A DNA stretch of 64,000 nt. Source: Oehlia diaphana. Lineage: Eukaryota > Glomeromycota > Glomeromycetes > Glomerales > Glomeraceae. Each line of letters starts with the position of its first letter. The stretch's first letter is position 1. The stretch spans positions 26,346-90,345 of the forward strand of contig QZLH01000436.1 of the NCBI GenBank assembly GCA_003833135.1, in the 5' to 3' direction. Below are positions 36,451-48,000 of this stretch, one piece after another. A model generated the notes under the pieces. That model was given only the letters and a program-made list of their open reading frames with translations. It had not been told where the DNA came from and did not search any database. The position numbers and the translations under genes were made by a program.

Positions 36451-36760
36451 TGCAATAAATCAACAATCGATTGTCAGATCTTGCGTAATGTTAAAATGAT
36501 TTTAAAATGACATTCATAAAGCAGGATTATATCACCGCGATTTTCATCCTGACAGCGATATAATACTCGATACAAAATATACGCGACATAAGTGGGATCT
36601 AGGAGCTTCCAGCATCTTAATTATATGAAATTATACCCTACGTTGTTCCTGAATAAACCATATACGTGCGAGACTGACATGTATAGTTTCGAAAAAACAA
36701 CGTCAGAATTGGCATCTGGTAGACCTTATTTGCAAACGAAGTTCACAAAAGTGGAGAGTA
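36451..36760 (+). pseudogene. Decayed protein kinase fragment
   Basis: Three conserved kinase phrases occur in the right order but in three different frames: KAGLYHRDFHPD (36518-36552, catalytic loop), YEIIPYVVPE (36624-36653, activation-segment APE region) and KPYTCETDMYSFEKTTSELA (36655-36714, subdomain IX). Many Glomeromycotina genomes carry large families of such kinases reading HRDFHxGNIL, PYVAPE and SDIYSFG. The catalytic DFG region is unrecognisable and stops intervene, so it is not functional. Confidence 0.65.
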
Positions 36761-38179
36761 TCGACTGAAGTGCTGCGCGCGTGAAACTAATGAAAAAAAT
36801 GACGGGATAAAATCTTTCGATGCATCAACAGCGGGGATAGTAAACGATAAAATTTCTGAATGATATGTATGATACTTATGTATCAAGGGGAGGATTTTTC
36901 GAAATATTCAAAGCAGTAGATGAGGCACAGTTCAAAGAAATAACCTAGAAAATATCAAAATTACAGAACATACGTCCTAACAGATAGTTTCTTTCGACCT
37001 TCATTATAAGTAGTTAAAAATTATTTTTAACCGTTATTCTACTTTTAGTGTCATTGACTAGAATTTGCATTCTTACAAACCGTTACATTTTATCTCTAAC
37101 TAGTAAATTTATTCAATATTATAGAATAAGAGTAATAGGTAAGCCTCGATAAAGAGTGTTATTACATAAATCTTAATATATTTGCTAAGGGTAGGGCCAT
37201 CTATATTTTCTACGTTGGCCGAAGGAAGGAAATAACTGAATTCAAGGTATAATAACAAATTTGTGTATGACCTTACCAGAGATACTGTACATCAGGAAAT
37301 TTTTTCAATGTACAAATATCCTGTGGTGAAATATATGAAGTGGATCCACAGATTCGAATTCGTTACACGTGGATTAATTAATTGTTGATTATTATAATAT
37401 TTTTATTTTAAGGACGCGTTATTAAGACATATAATTTTATATATTACCAATTAAATATATTAGAGTTCATACGGACAAAAATTCGGGGAGTACTTACTAC
37501 TTACGAAAATCACGGTTTACCCGTATACAAATAAATACTTGTTATTAGAATATATATTATACACTTGTTTAATAAAGGCCTTGTTAAGTGATTTTAAGTC
37601 ATATTACAATATCGGTATATCAAATTATCGGTATAAAATAGATTATAATGCTGGTCAATCATCTAATTCCAAACCTATATTTAGTAAGAAATTGTGGTTT
37701 ATAAAATTACAGATAGTGCTGGCCCGAATTATATTAGTGTAACCTAAAATATCGGTATATAAATCAGATTTTCACACACATATATATATGTTATATACGT
37801 TACTATAAAGGGGATAGAAGGATTGTATCGGTATACGTTATATAGCAAAATAATATAAAAAATCGGTAAATCAGGGTTTTTTTATTAATTGTGAAACGGG
37901 GAACATTATAAGCAATATATACTGTATCCGTGTATCGGTTTGACTGTACTTACCCTGATTATTCCATGTGATTCTCATAGAGTTGGAATGATGATCAAAT
38001 TATCATGTATACGTAGGCGCTTACGTTCACATTTTACTCACATAGTTAGTTGTAATACATGACTATCCGAATTGTAGAATGTGACACAATATCTGAAACG
38101 CTAATAAAATTAATAAAATTGCTTTTTTTGAACATAAAAAAAAAAAAAAAAAAAAAATTATTTCTTTAATAATTTAAAA
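36761..38179. other. Intergenic upstream of F-box copy E
   Basis: Contains the dispersed repeat at 37600-37780 and a cluster of ATCGGTAT words. A 21-bp poly-A run lies at about 38137-38157, just before copy E. No gene supported. Confidence 0.5.
37600..37780 (+). repeat. Dispersed repeat, better-preserved copy, with ATCGGTAT motifs
   Basis: Matches 19749-19905 in reverse orientation through GATTATAATGCTGGTCAATC and ATATTAGTGTAACCTAAAAT. The word ATCGGTAT recurs at about 37612, 37629, 37750 and 37827. Clustered short motifs of this type are typical of DNA-transposon subterminal regions, but the family is unassigned. Confidence 0.6.
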
Positions 38180-39622
38180 ATGTCTCAACTTCCCGCTGAT
38201 TGTCTCAACGAAATTTTTGATTATTTGGAAGAAGACAAATTCACTTTACATACATGTTTATTAGTCAACCGCCTTTGGTGTGGGGTTTCCGTTAGAATTT
38301 TATGGAAGAATGTTTGGAATTATAAAACTTTAATTACTTGTCTTCCTAAAGAATCAAAAGAAATTTTATATGAAAATAAAATTATTACAACAACATTAAA
38401 TTCGAAAACTCCATTATTTGATTATACAACATTTATTAAAAGTCTTTCAATTTATAATGTTCATGATATGATAAAAAATATTCTTCAAAATTATCAATCA
38501 ATTACACCACAAAATTTAAATTATAAAAAATATATAGTTGCACGTGAGATATATAAATTTTTTATGAATAAAATATCTTCTTTAAAAGAATTATATTTTT
38601 ATTCATATCCAATAATTAATGTTCCAAATGTAACATTTACTTCATATCCTGGAGCAAAAGATTGTTTAAAATATCTCTCAAAATTAAGTTGTCGATCAGA
38701 TATTTATCCAGAATTTTTTTATCAATTATCTAAAATATGTGAGAATTTACAATCATTAAGTATAACATTTGAAAATATTATTTCAAATGGATTAATAGAT
38801 TTAATATCAGTTCAAAAAAATTTAAAACATTTGGTAATAAGTTGTTATAATGGAGAAGATATAACAAATATAATTTCTTCATTATCAAAACTTCCTAATA
38901 CTATAATTAAATTTGATTTTTTATATAATAATGGGTTACGTAATATATCAAATTTCATTTTTCTCCCAACAATTACAGATAAACATTTGGAATTATCATT
39001 TATTACCAAATTTACAAATTTACAAGAACTTATTTTATCATTTGATTATAATTTTGAATACTTTAAAGAATTACAATATGCTTTATTTCCACATTTACAA
39101 GTTTTAAAATTTAATTATTCATGTCCAAAATATGAATTATTAATAAAATTTTTAGAAAATAATGGAAAAAATTTAAAAGAATTTTATGTAAAAAATAATG
39201 GTTATTTATTAAATTTAGCCATAGCTAAATTTTGTCCAAATCTTAGAAAACTTTTTACTATATTTAGAAATGATGAATTAGAAACTATAAAGGTAATTTT
39301 TAATAATTGTCAATATTTGGAAAGTATTCAAGCTTGGTGTGGTGGTAGATATTTAAATGATAAAGAAATATTAGATATAATTGTAAAATATTCTCCTAGA
39401 AATTTTTATGAATTAAATATTTATTATATATGGGGTGCGCAACCAAAAATACTTCCGGAAGAATTGGAGGAATTTTTTATAAATTGGAATAATCGTATTC
39501 CTCAAAAATCTTTTTCTTTTATTATTACTAAGGGTTCAAAATGTTTAAAATTTATGAAGGAAAATATTGAAGTAATTGAAAAGTATAAAAAGTTGGGTAT
39601 TATTAAAAAATTTAAACTATAG
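38180..39622 (+). CDS. F-box / leucine-rich-repeat protein (copy E)
   Basis: Single exon, 480 aa. F-box MSQLPADCLNEIFDYLEEDK then CLLVNRLWCGVSVRILWKNV. The LRR body parallels copies A and B (FRNDELETIKVIFNN, YLESIQAWCGG, EELEEFFINWNNR). It is longer than its paralogues because about 16 residues (roughly LRNISNFIFLPTITDK) are inserted between KFDFLYNN and LELSFITKFTNL, where the others have about 10 residues. Intact reading frame. SCF receptor by family; target unknown. Confidence 0.9.
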   Translation: MSQLPADCLNEIFDYLEEDKFTLHTCLLVNRLWCGVSVRILWKNVWNYKTLITCLPKESKEILYENKIITTTLNSKTPLFDYTTFIKSLSIYNVHDMIKNILQNYQSITPQNLNYKKYIVAREIYKFFMNKISSLKELYFYSYPIINVPNVTFTSYPGAKDCLKYLSKLSCRSDIYPEFFYQLSKICENLQSLSITFENIISNGLIDLISVQKNLKHLVISCYNGEDITNIISSLSKLPNTIIKFDFLYNNGLRNISNFIFLPTITDKHLELSFITKFTNLQELILSFDYNFEYFKELQYALFPHLQVLKFNYSCPKYELLIKFLENNGKNLKEFYVKNNGYLLNLAIAKFCPNLRKLFTIFRNDELETIKVIFNNCQYLESIQAWCGGRYLNDKEILDIIVKYSPRNFYELNIYYIWGAQPKILPEELEEFFINWNNRIPQKSFSFIITKGSKCLKFMKENIEVIEKYKKLGIIKKFKL

Positions 39623-40716
39623 TAAGTGATTTATAAATTTTGGTAGTATGTGATATTAGGATATTTTATGAATGTGTAATTTTGGACATTTATTAAAATA
39701 TGAAAATTTATTATTAAAACATTTTATCTCCAATTATAATAAACCTGATCTAGAATTAGAGTCTGATTGATAAGGTAGATAAGGTAACAATTTATTAATA
39801 AAATTTGAAGCAATAATATTTTACTTTTTGTTGTTTTACAATAAAATACTTATTTCAGCTTTTCAGCTAAATAACAATTTAAAAGATATTAACAATAATT
39901 AATTAATATTATTTTTTTCCAGTTATCAAAGTACAATTCCAAGCATAATACCAAAGATATTGTGATTCATTATAAGTTTATTAGCATTAAACCCGGTTCT
40001 AACATTTATTGGCTCTCAAATATCTTTCCCTGCTGCTGCCCAACTGCCCCATTTGAATTAATTTCAAGTACAAATATATGCAGATCTCATAACTTTCATA
40101 TTTATAAAAGGTGAGTATTCAATGAATCCTTATAGTAATAATATTTGAATTAACCGGTGAAGTAATCTCTTTTAACGTCAAATTAACAGATTATATAATA
40201 TTAAACTTATTAAAAGATGAAAATTGGTTCAGTATAAGAATTAATAGATTCATAATAATTTGAATTTCTGGATCAAGTTCTACACCTTGATTTTTTTGTT
40301 TTAAACGAAATTTTTGGATTATATCATAGCAATTGATAATATATCTTAGTCAAGTTTTGAGAATTCTTCATTATTCATATTTAATTTAATATGTACACCT
40401 GGATACTTTGTATAATTTCGTCAATTAGCTATTATGAACTGCATAATGGTTGAACCATTGATTCTTTGTTATAATCCGATGAAGTTCTTAATAAATACAA
40501 ATCTGCAATATTTGATCAATAAATGTAAAAGCTTCAAGAACTTTTAATAGAGCAACAATACATGAAAAATTTGATAATAATCATGGGAGCATTAATTATC
40601 TTTAAATTTCTCAAAATCAAATTTATTAATAATGAACTTTAACATATGCTTCAATTCTAAATTTTATGATTATAAAGGAACTTGCAAATTCGTTCCGCAA
40701 ATATTTGAATTTTGTA
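39623..40716. other. Intergenic, unidentified coding-like relics
   Basis: Some minus-strand phrases (for example VELDPEIQIIMNLLILIL near 40220-40290) look like old coding sequence, but I cannot name a family. It lies directly after the decayed decarboxylase and may hold unrecognised remains of its later exons. Confidence 0.35.
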
Positions 40717-41113
40717 AGTATTGTTATTTGTTTGAGATTAAGCAATTCTTAAGTTGAACAATCTTTGAAGAGTTTTACTTATATTCAACTTTAAAAATTG
40801 GACTAATGAAGGATAATCATCGATAGCCAGGCGGAGAAGAATGTGTAAAGTTTGAGAGTTTGTACAATAATAAGAAAATCATGAGATCGAGAAAACTGCA
40901 ATTGTTAATTTTTGCCATCGAACCATCCACACAGGTGATACGACCCCAGCTTTGGATCTTGGGGGGTAAATTCATATCATTATTTTTGTCATTTTCTCTT
41001 GGATTCCATAACTAAGCATTTCACCTGGTAATCAAAGGAGCAAAAATTATGTGGCGTAGCTAGAGTTTAATAATCAAATGATTCACACGACAATCATGGG
41101 ATTTTAATAACAG

Positions 41114-41298
41114 CCCTGTAAAAAAAGTCAATCCGTTTTTTTTATTCCATCTTTTCTCCGTAAAAGGCTTATATTTCCGGAATTAATAACTTTATATCAC
41201 GGAAATTCTCGATTATTTACATTTTCCGTGAATGGATCCGTGAAAGGCTCATTTTTACGGAGTTTTTACAGAAATAACGGATAAAATTTTTTATAGGG
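41114..41298. mobile_element. 185-bp MITE-like element with CCCTRTA termini
   Basis: Left terminus CCCTGTAAAAAAAGTCAATC; the right terminus in reverse complement is CCCTATAAAAAATTTTATCC, an imperfect inverted repeat of about 20 bp. CAG lies on both sides (41111-41113 and 41299-41301), consistent with a 3-bp target duplication. No coding capacity. A second copy with identical flanks is at 41811-41992, across the N run, and is probably the same copy repeated at contig ends. A decayed relative is at 18991-19080. Confidence 0.75.
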
Positions 41299-41311
41299 CA
41301 GTGGAAGGTTA

Positions 41312-41810
41312 NNNNNNNNNNNNNNNNNNNNNNNNNNNNNNNNNNNNNNNNNNNNNNNNNNNNNNNNNNNNNNNNNNNNNNNNNNNNNNNNNNNNNNNNN
41401 NNNNNNNNNNNNNNNNNNNNNNNNNNNNNNNNNNNNNNNNNNNNNNNNNNNNNNNNNNNNNNNNNNNNNNNNNNNNNNNNNNNNNNNNNNNNNNNNNNNN
41501 NNNNNNNNNNNNNNNNNNNNNNNNNNNNNNNNNNNNNNNNNNNNNNNNNNNNNNNNNNNNNNNNNNNNNNNNNNNNNNNNNNNNNNNNNNNNNNNNNNNN
41601 NNNNNNNNNNNNNNNNNNNNNNNNNNNNNNNNNNNNNNNNNNNNNNNNNNNNNNNNNNNNNNNNNNNNNNNNNNNNNNNNNNNNNNNNNNNNNNNNNNNN
41701 NNNNNNNNNNNNNNNNNNNNNNNNNNNNNNNNNNNNNNNNNNNNNNNNNNNNNNNNNNNNNNNNNNNNNNNNNNNNNNNNNNNNNNNNNNNNNNNNNNNN
41801 NNNNNNNNNN
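41312..41810. other. Scaffold gap 2 (about 500 N)
   Basis: 499 N by position count. The 195 bases just left of the gap (41117-41311) are identical to the 195 bases just right of it (41811-42005). Confidence 0.95.
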
Positions 41811-42468
41811 TGTAAAAAAAGTCAATCCGTTTTTTTTATTCCATCTTTTCTCCGTAAAAGGCTTATATTTCCGGAATTAATAACTTTATATCACGGAAAT
41901 TCTCGATTATTTACATTTTCCGTGAATGGATCCGTGAAAGGCTCATTTTTACGGAGTTTTTACAGAAATAACGGATAAAATTTTTTATAGGGCAGTGGAA
42001 GGTTATTTAAGTATCTGCATGTTCCACATTCTTCCGGTTATATTGCAGACTGTGTTAGGAATTCAGATTATCTTTATACGCGCAGAGCGCATATTATTCA
42101 TAAAAAGTTTGTGCTATATGTGCTCTTACTGTATATATAAATATCACACGCGCGGAAATTTAAAGCGATGTACGCTGCGCCAACTGCGCGGATCCAATTT
42201 CCAACACTGAATTTATTGCAGAGCGGTCCCATGTATCCAAGGTGGACTAACATAGTTGTTTCCATGCAATAACTGCTTGTGTTCTAAAATTATATAGATC
42301 TCTTAAAAATCATTTCCTAATAAAAAAACTTTGAAGATTCACTAATTTGAATTCTTTATATAATTCTAGTCTTTGTTTCCAAGTTCAAAGTTCATCAAAA
42401 GTCGTGTTACAAAATCTTTAATATTTTAGGTTACACAATAAAGAAACTTGGGGGAGTAAACGCTTATA

Positions 42469-42803
42469 CCGTATAGCGCTGCCCCTTGTAATAGTACCCC
42501 CTTCAAATAGTACCGGGGTATTATTCAAATTCACATTCAGGTATTTTTGAAAAATACCTCAAAATTCGATTTGAATAGTACCCCGCTACCCCGGATACTA
42601 ATCATATTCCGACTTGACAAACTAATCAAAATTTATGTACTAATTTATTTAATTGAAATAAAATCAAATGTATCCCCCTTCCAATGTATCCCCTTTTAAT
42701 AGTACTCCCCTCCTCCTATAGTATCCCCCCGGCCCCGGGTACTATTCAATCTAAGCGGACTTTCTTGAATAGTACCGGGGGTATTATATGCAGCGCTATA
42801 CGG
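42469..42803. mobile_element. 335-bp MITE-like element flanked by TA
   Basis: Terminal inverted repeats are CCGTATAGCGCTGC (left) and GCAGCGCTATACGG (right), exact 14-bp complements bounded by TA on each side. The arms extend imperfectly (AATAGTACCGGGGTATTATT versus its complement near 42770-42790). The interior repeats the words GTACCC and AATAGTAC. The TA boundary suggests a Tc1/mariner-type origin. It is inserted inside the decayed decarboxylase. Confidence 0.75.
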
Positions 42804-43132
42804 TAATAAAATAATGTATTACTACCCTTGCGAACTCATTTAATTTTAACAAAACTTTTATTTTGTTAATTCATTTTAATAAACAGTTCTTAGAATCTTT
42901 GGCTCCATTTTTATAACCTTTTTTTGTTAAATTGATTTAGAATCCTTCTTAGGCTGGTGGATTTTAAGATTCTCTGAGGATCTTGACCTTGATATGTGAC
43001 CCATCCCCCGGGCTGAAAAAAGAGCAATTTCCTCCTTAAAATTATTCTTATTTTCCTGGCCGATATTTTCATTTGGTCCATGGTGAATTGAGGATCATAT
43101 CCTTGTCTCGCTTTCATATAAGGATCCGTCAT

Positions 43133-45024
43133 TGTTTTATGCACGATGATGAACATGAAAAAATTTAAACATATTATATTTTTTTTTCATTGTCACTCAA
43201 GTTTTTTACTCTTTCACAAGATAAAGTCTAAAATCGAAATATACCGTAGTTTGTCAATGTTTATAATCATAATAATTAGAAAATTAGCCAAAAATTCATA
43301 AAAAGCATGTACTGAAAGTTAATGATTGAGTGACAACATTTATTTGTCTAACGGTAAAACAAACAATAAAACAATCGGAAATTTGTTTCCGAGTCGTACA
43401 AACCGACAAGTGATTCTTTGTAGTATATAAAATGAAAACAAAAGTGGTAACGAACGTGCCACAATTATATCAATGTGCAACCCTTTCGTACGTATTCTAT
43501 ATTCATAATACATAAAAAACTTTTGGGTGAATATTTATTTTATTTTTATTTACAAAATCTCTTTATTATTTAAATGATATTACCAATAAATTTAAAATTT
43601 AGCCGTGGATAAATTTCGGGTAATGAAGATTTTATTAAACGTAACATAATTATATCTATTTTTATATACTTCCCATGAAGTAAACGTAATTAGCATAAAT
43701 ATATAATAATATAGATAGCGAAAAAATTAGTATAGAAAAGCGGGAAGGTATCATATTATTATATTCACCACTAGCACAGTTACACTACAGTATTTAATAA
43801 TATGTATGCTGCTAGGTATGAGATGTATAACAGTCAAAGCTTATTGGGAAAATTCTATTATATTTATACTTGTTATTCCATGGGTATCAATGAATAACTG
43901 AAATATTCAACCCAGGAAGAAAGATGAATTATTGCATTCTCTTATGGAATTCTCTATCACAAGTGAACATAAAAATTTTTGATTGTCAAGGCAATGCACC
44001 TCAAGAAGTCTTTTCAGTCAATTTTGGCATCTTGTGTTGTTCCTAAGTTGTTTGATTTTAATAATGATTTTTAAATTTATTTGGGTTGATATGATAATGA
44101 TTCTTTAATTTGTCCAATTTTGTTAAAATACTTTTGGCCAAAACAATAAAATTTGTATTCGCCATAGAACGTGGATGCAATAAAATATGCAAATTTAAAT
44201 TGGATCTACAACCCGTGAAACTTGCTGGGTTTTAATTGATTAATAATCCAATCATTGTTTTACCAAATTTGTATATAGTCAAAATGTTGCCAAGGTTTTG
44301 GGCGGATTATTATGGAAATTTTATTTTTTACAAACTAGAATATAAAGTTATTCTTTTTAGGAAGGGGTCAAGGCTTTGTAAACTAAAAGTGTATTAACAA
44401 AATGTATGAGATATTTCCTTTTTGGAAACAATTATTTCTTTTTTCTGTTCATATTTCCTTATTTGAATTTTTTTTTCACGATTAACAAATCAAATTTCTT
44501 GGCAGAATTGGCAACTACTAAATCAAATTCTTTACAAATGAAATTCCAATTTTGTACAAACCGAATATTCTTTGAAAATCTATTTTTAAATTTTGACACA
44601 TGAAAAAATTCTTGATTTAATATTAAAAAGTACATATATTGAATAATAATTAATTTTATTTTAATAAAATTTTACACAATAATAACAATTGTGGTAAATG
44701 ATCACCAAAAAAAAACTTTATTCCGGTATCTAATTGATATGAATGGTATAAATAGATGCAATAATCATTTTTTTGCAACATTTTATACATTCTTTTCATT
44801 CATTTTTTTTTTGAAAAAATAATAACAGAAATATTTGTCGATTTTTTTTTTATATTTTTTTATTTTTTAAAAGAACTACCTACCATAATAGATATTTATA
44901 TTTAATACATGTGATAATTAGATAAAAAATAAACGTCGGTATATTAATAATAAAATACCCAAAAAATAAATATAGAGTCGAACCGAAAAAAAAGCCTTTC
45001 AATACAAAAGCAAGTTAATTCATA
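43133..45024. other. Intergenic upstream of the glycine-rich protein gene
   Basis: About 1.9 kb. Open frames such as 44406-44603 are hydrophobic low-complexity stretches without support. The last 200 bases are A-rich, as expected for a promoter and leader. Confidence 0.5.
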
Positions 45025-48000
45025 ATGTCTGATACTATATTTGAAGCAATAGGGGATAATGGGATTGATGCGATCGATGGGGAAAGTTTCTCACAATATC
45101 CACCACAAATGGGTGAAAATGGATCAAAAGGAAGAGATGCAACACCGGCAGGCAGAGGATTTAAAGGTGGTAACATAATGGTCAAATTATCAAGTATACC
45201 TAATCAAAGAGAACCTGGTCATATTTATATTGAAGGTGAAATAACTTATGAAAATCGTCCAAGTGTTAAGATTGGAAGTGAATTTATTCTTGGTACAACG
45301 GGATTAATAAATTTTATTTCTAGAGGTGGTAATGGAGGAAATGGAGCAAAGGGTGGGGATGGACAATATGGAGGAGATGGATTTCCTGGAGTTGATGCAA
45401 CGGAATATTCTGAACCGTCTGATGGTGGACCAGGAGGAAATGGGGGTGATGGAGGAAGAGGAAGTGATGGAGGTGACGGTGGAAATGGTGGAGATGTTAA
45501 AGTACTTACGAGTGAACAAGATGCTCACTTACTTATGTTACTTGGTAAATGTGATTTAACAGGCGGACACGGAGGATTACCTGGAAGTCATGGTAAAGGT
45601 GGTAAGGGCGGTAAAGGTGCACTTGGAGGGAAAGGAAATGAATTATTTCTTCAAGGAAATGATGGAATAGATGGTAAAGATGGAAAAACATTGGATGTAA
45701 ATTTATATAGAGGACATGAAGGAAAGAATGGTAAATTAGAATATGGTATTATAAATTTTAATAATTTTTTTGAACCTAGAATTGATCATACTTTTAGGTT
45801 GGAAATTTCAGAATTTTTGTATGAAGTTCAAGGAGATAGTGGAATTATCGAACCTGGAAGTACAATTCAAATAATTAATATGAAATTTAGGAATATAGGA
45901 ATGAGTCCTACACCAAAATATACACCTATTAGAATAGAACTTGATAGTTTTAATAATGAATGGATAAATAATATAACTCATTTATATGCTCCATATGATA
46001 TTTTACCGAATGATGTAAAATATTTAGATAATAGTCAGAGGATCATCATAAGTATTAATGAGTTAAATACTATTAATGATGGTAGTCCATTATATCAACA
46101 AGTAATTTTAAGAGGATTTAGAGCGATCATGTCACAAATTGAAAGACCTATAGAAATATTAAATGTTAACGATCAACTTAATTTATTAATTCAACAACCT
46201 ATCAATATAAGTGAAGTGATAGCCATACGTTCTCCTGATAATTTATATTATGAAGTATTTTGGTTCGTTACTAATATTAGTAAAATCCCTTTTGGTCGTA
46301 ACTCAAGTTGTAGAAGAATGATTATGACCAAATTAACTAAAGGAGAATCTTATGGAATTGAAATCGATAGTCAAGAAATTCAATTATTAAATGGGGGAGT
46401 GACTTTACAAGTTACAAGTCGAGTTAAACTTGATAGTTATGAAACTCATCAATTTACTGTAACTTTACAAATTGGTAATAATAATTATCATCCTACTGTT
46501 CTTAAACCTATTCAAACTCGTAGTTTTATAATTAATCCAATACCATCAGAGGATAAACATTTATTACTTAACGTGACGAAAAATGAGTGTATTAATATTA
46601 ATCATCATTCAGATTATCAAGATCTTACGGGTTCAATATATTTACAATTATCAAACGCGAATGTTAATACGACTAATATTGGTAAAGTTCATATAAATGG
46701 TAACATCAAATTTACTAATGGTCATATTGTACTATTAGATCATTATTATAAATTTGATATGGATAATTATATTACAATTACTCAAAAAGATCCTCAAAAA
46801 ATGTGTGATGTAACGATCGTTACGACCGAACAAGATTCTTATTTATTCGCTTTATTAAACAACACATATGATGATACAACAAATATAATTGAGTGGAAAT
46901 TTCAAACAATTAATCAAACTTATAATAGAGTTAATACGTATTCTACAATATTTAAACCAAGGGTTGATTATTATATTCCGATCATTGAAAATGATATGCA
47001 AATTTTTGAACCTAATAGTAAAGGTGTCATTCAAGGATTAAGAATTCGTAATGATGGAGAGATGCCAACCCCTGATAATCATAATATAATAATCAAACTT
47101 TTACCTACTGAAAATATTATTCCAAATGATGAGATCTTTTTTATTATATCAAAATCAATAGCTTATAATTCAACTTATGAATTGGAAAATTCCACTTTTA
47201 AATTTTCCATAAAGAATAATGAATGGGGTTTTGAGAATAAGGTTCCTTTACAACTTAGTGATTGTTTTAAATTTAAAGCTGTTGTTACTTTTATTGAACA
47301 TGTCTTACCAGATTTTAATAATTTTGAAAACCAAAGGATCACGATTCAATATCCTATACAAATTGGTGAATATTTAAGTTTTAGACATCCTTCCGAAGAT
47401 GAAGAGAAATATAGTGTATTTTGGAAGATTAAGAATATTAGTAATATAGAATTTGGAAAAAATTCTGAAGTGGGTCGTTTAATTGAAACTTCTTTACATG
47501 ATGATAATACGAATGATATTATATATACGACTGAAATAGATTCTTTAACTGCAAACAATTATTTATTATTAAATACTAATGTAATAATCAATGAAAAAAC
47601 CCAATTTCATTCAAATTTACGATTGGGTTCAACGAATTCACCGGGAAAACTCTCACCTATTCAATCTTATTCTTTTCATTTATTACCTTTATCATCAGAT
47701 GATGGATATAAAGATCTTGATTTGGTATTTGATTTAAATGTTGGAAGATTAACTTTAGATGGTATACAACCAAATGATTCTATTCAACCTGGAAGTTTTC
47801 AACTTTTATTATCTACGCCAGAAACGAATAAAGTTGGTGATGTTACGATTAAAGGTACCTTACAATACACAAATGGTTGGATAATTCAAATTAATGATAC
47901 ATTCTCATTAGATTTAACTGGTTTGATACATTTATATCCAAGTGGTAAAAATTATCCTTCTGGAAAGATTGATATTGAAATAGCAAAAGAAGATACTCAT

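Larger units (their letters stand above)
40717..43132 (-). pseudogene. Decayed tyrosine-decarboxylase-like gene with insertions
   Basis: Inverted, collinear relic of the gene at 52745-56934. Blocks on the minus strand: start region 43132-42980 (ATGACGGATCC, KARQGY, DPQFTMDQMK, then MGHIS in another frame), 42236-42195 (HLGY ... LCN), 40975-40905 (KIQSWGRITC ... DGSMAK) and 40860-40717 (exon 3 part: CTCCGCCTGGCTATCGATGA, then a match through AAAGATTGTTCAAC). Even the bases before the start match the intact gene (TTCATCAT ... TGCA ... AAAACAATG). Between the blocks sit a TA-flanked element (42469-42803), a CCCTGTA element (41114-41298) and gap 2. The microexon area is missing. Non-functional. 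Confidence 0.85.

Noticed and set aside
37539..37742. 67-codon open frame near the ATCGGTAT cluster
   Set aside because: It coincides with the dispersed repeat shared with 19.75-19.9 kb and has no conserved protein motif.
41217..41978. Two long open frames, one per strand, through gap 2
   Set aside because: They are artefacts of the N run flanked by the MITE.
45300..45560. True collagen triple-helix domain in the 1818-aa protein
   Set aside because: Gly occurs in GG doublets and irregular spacing without a sustained Gly-X-Y register.
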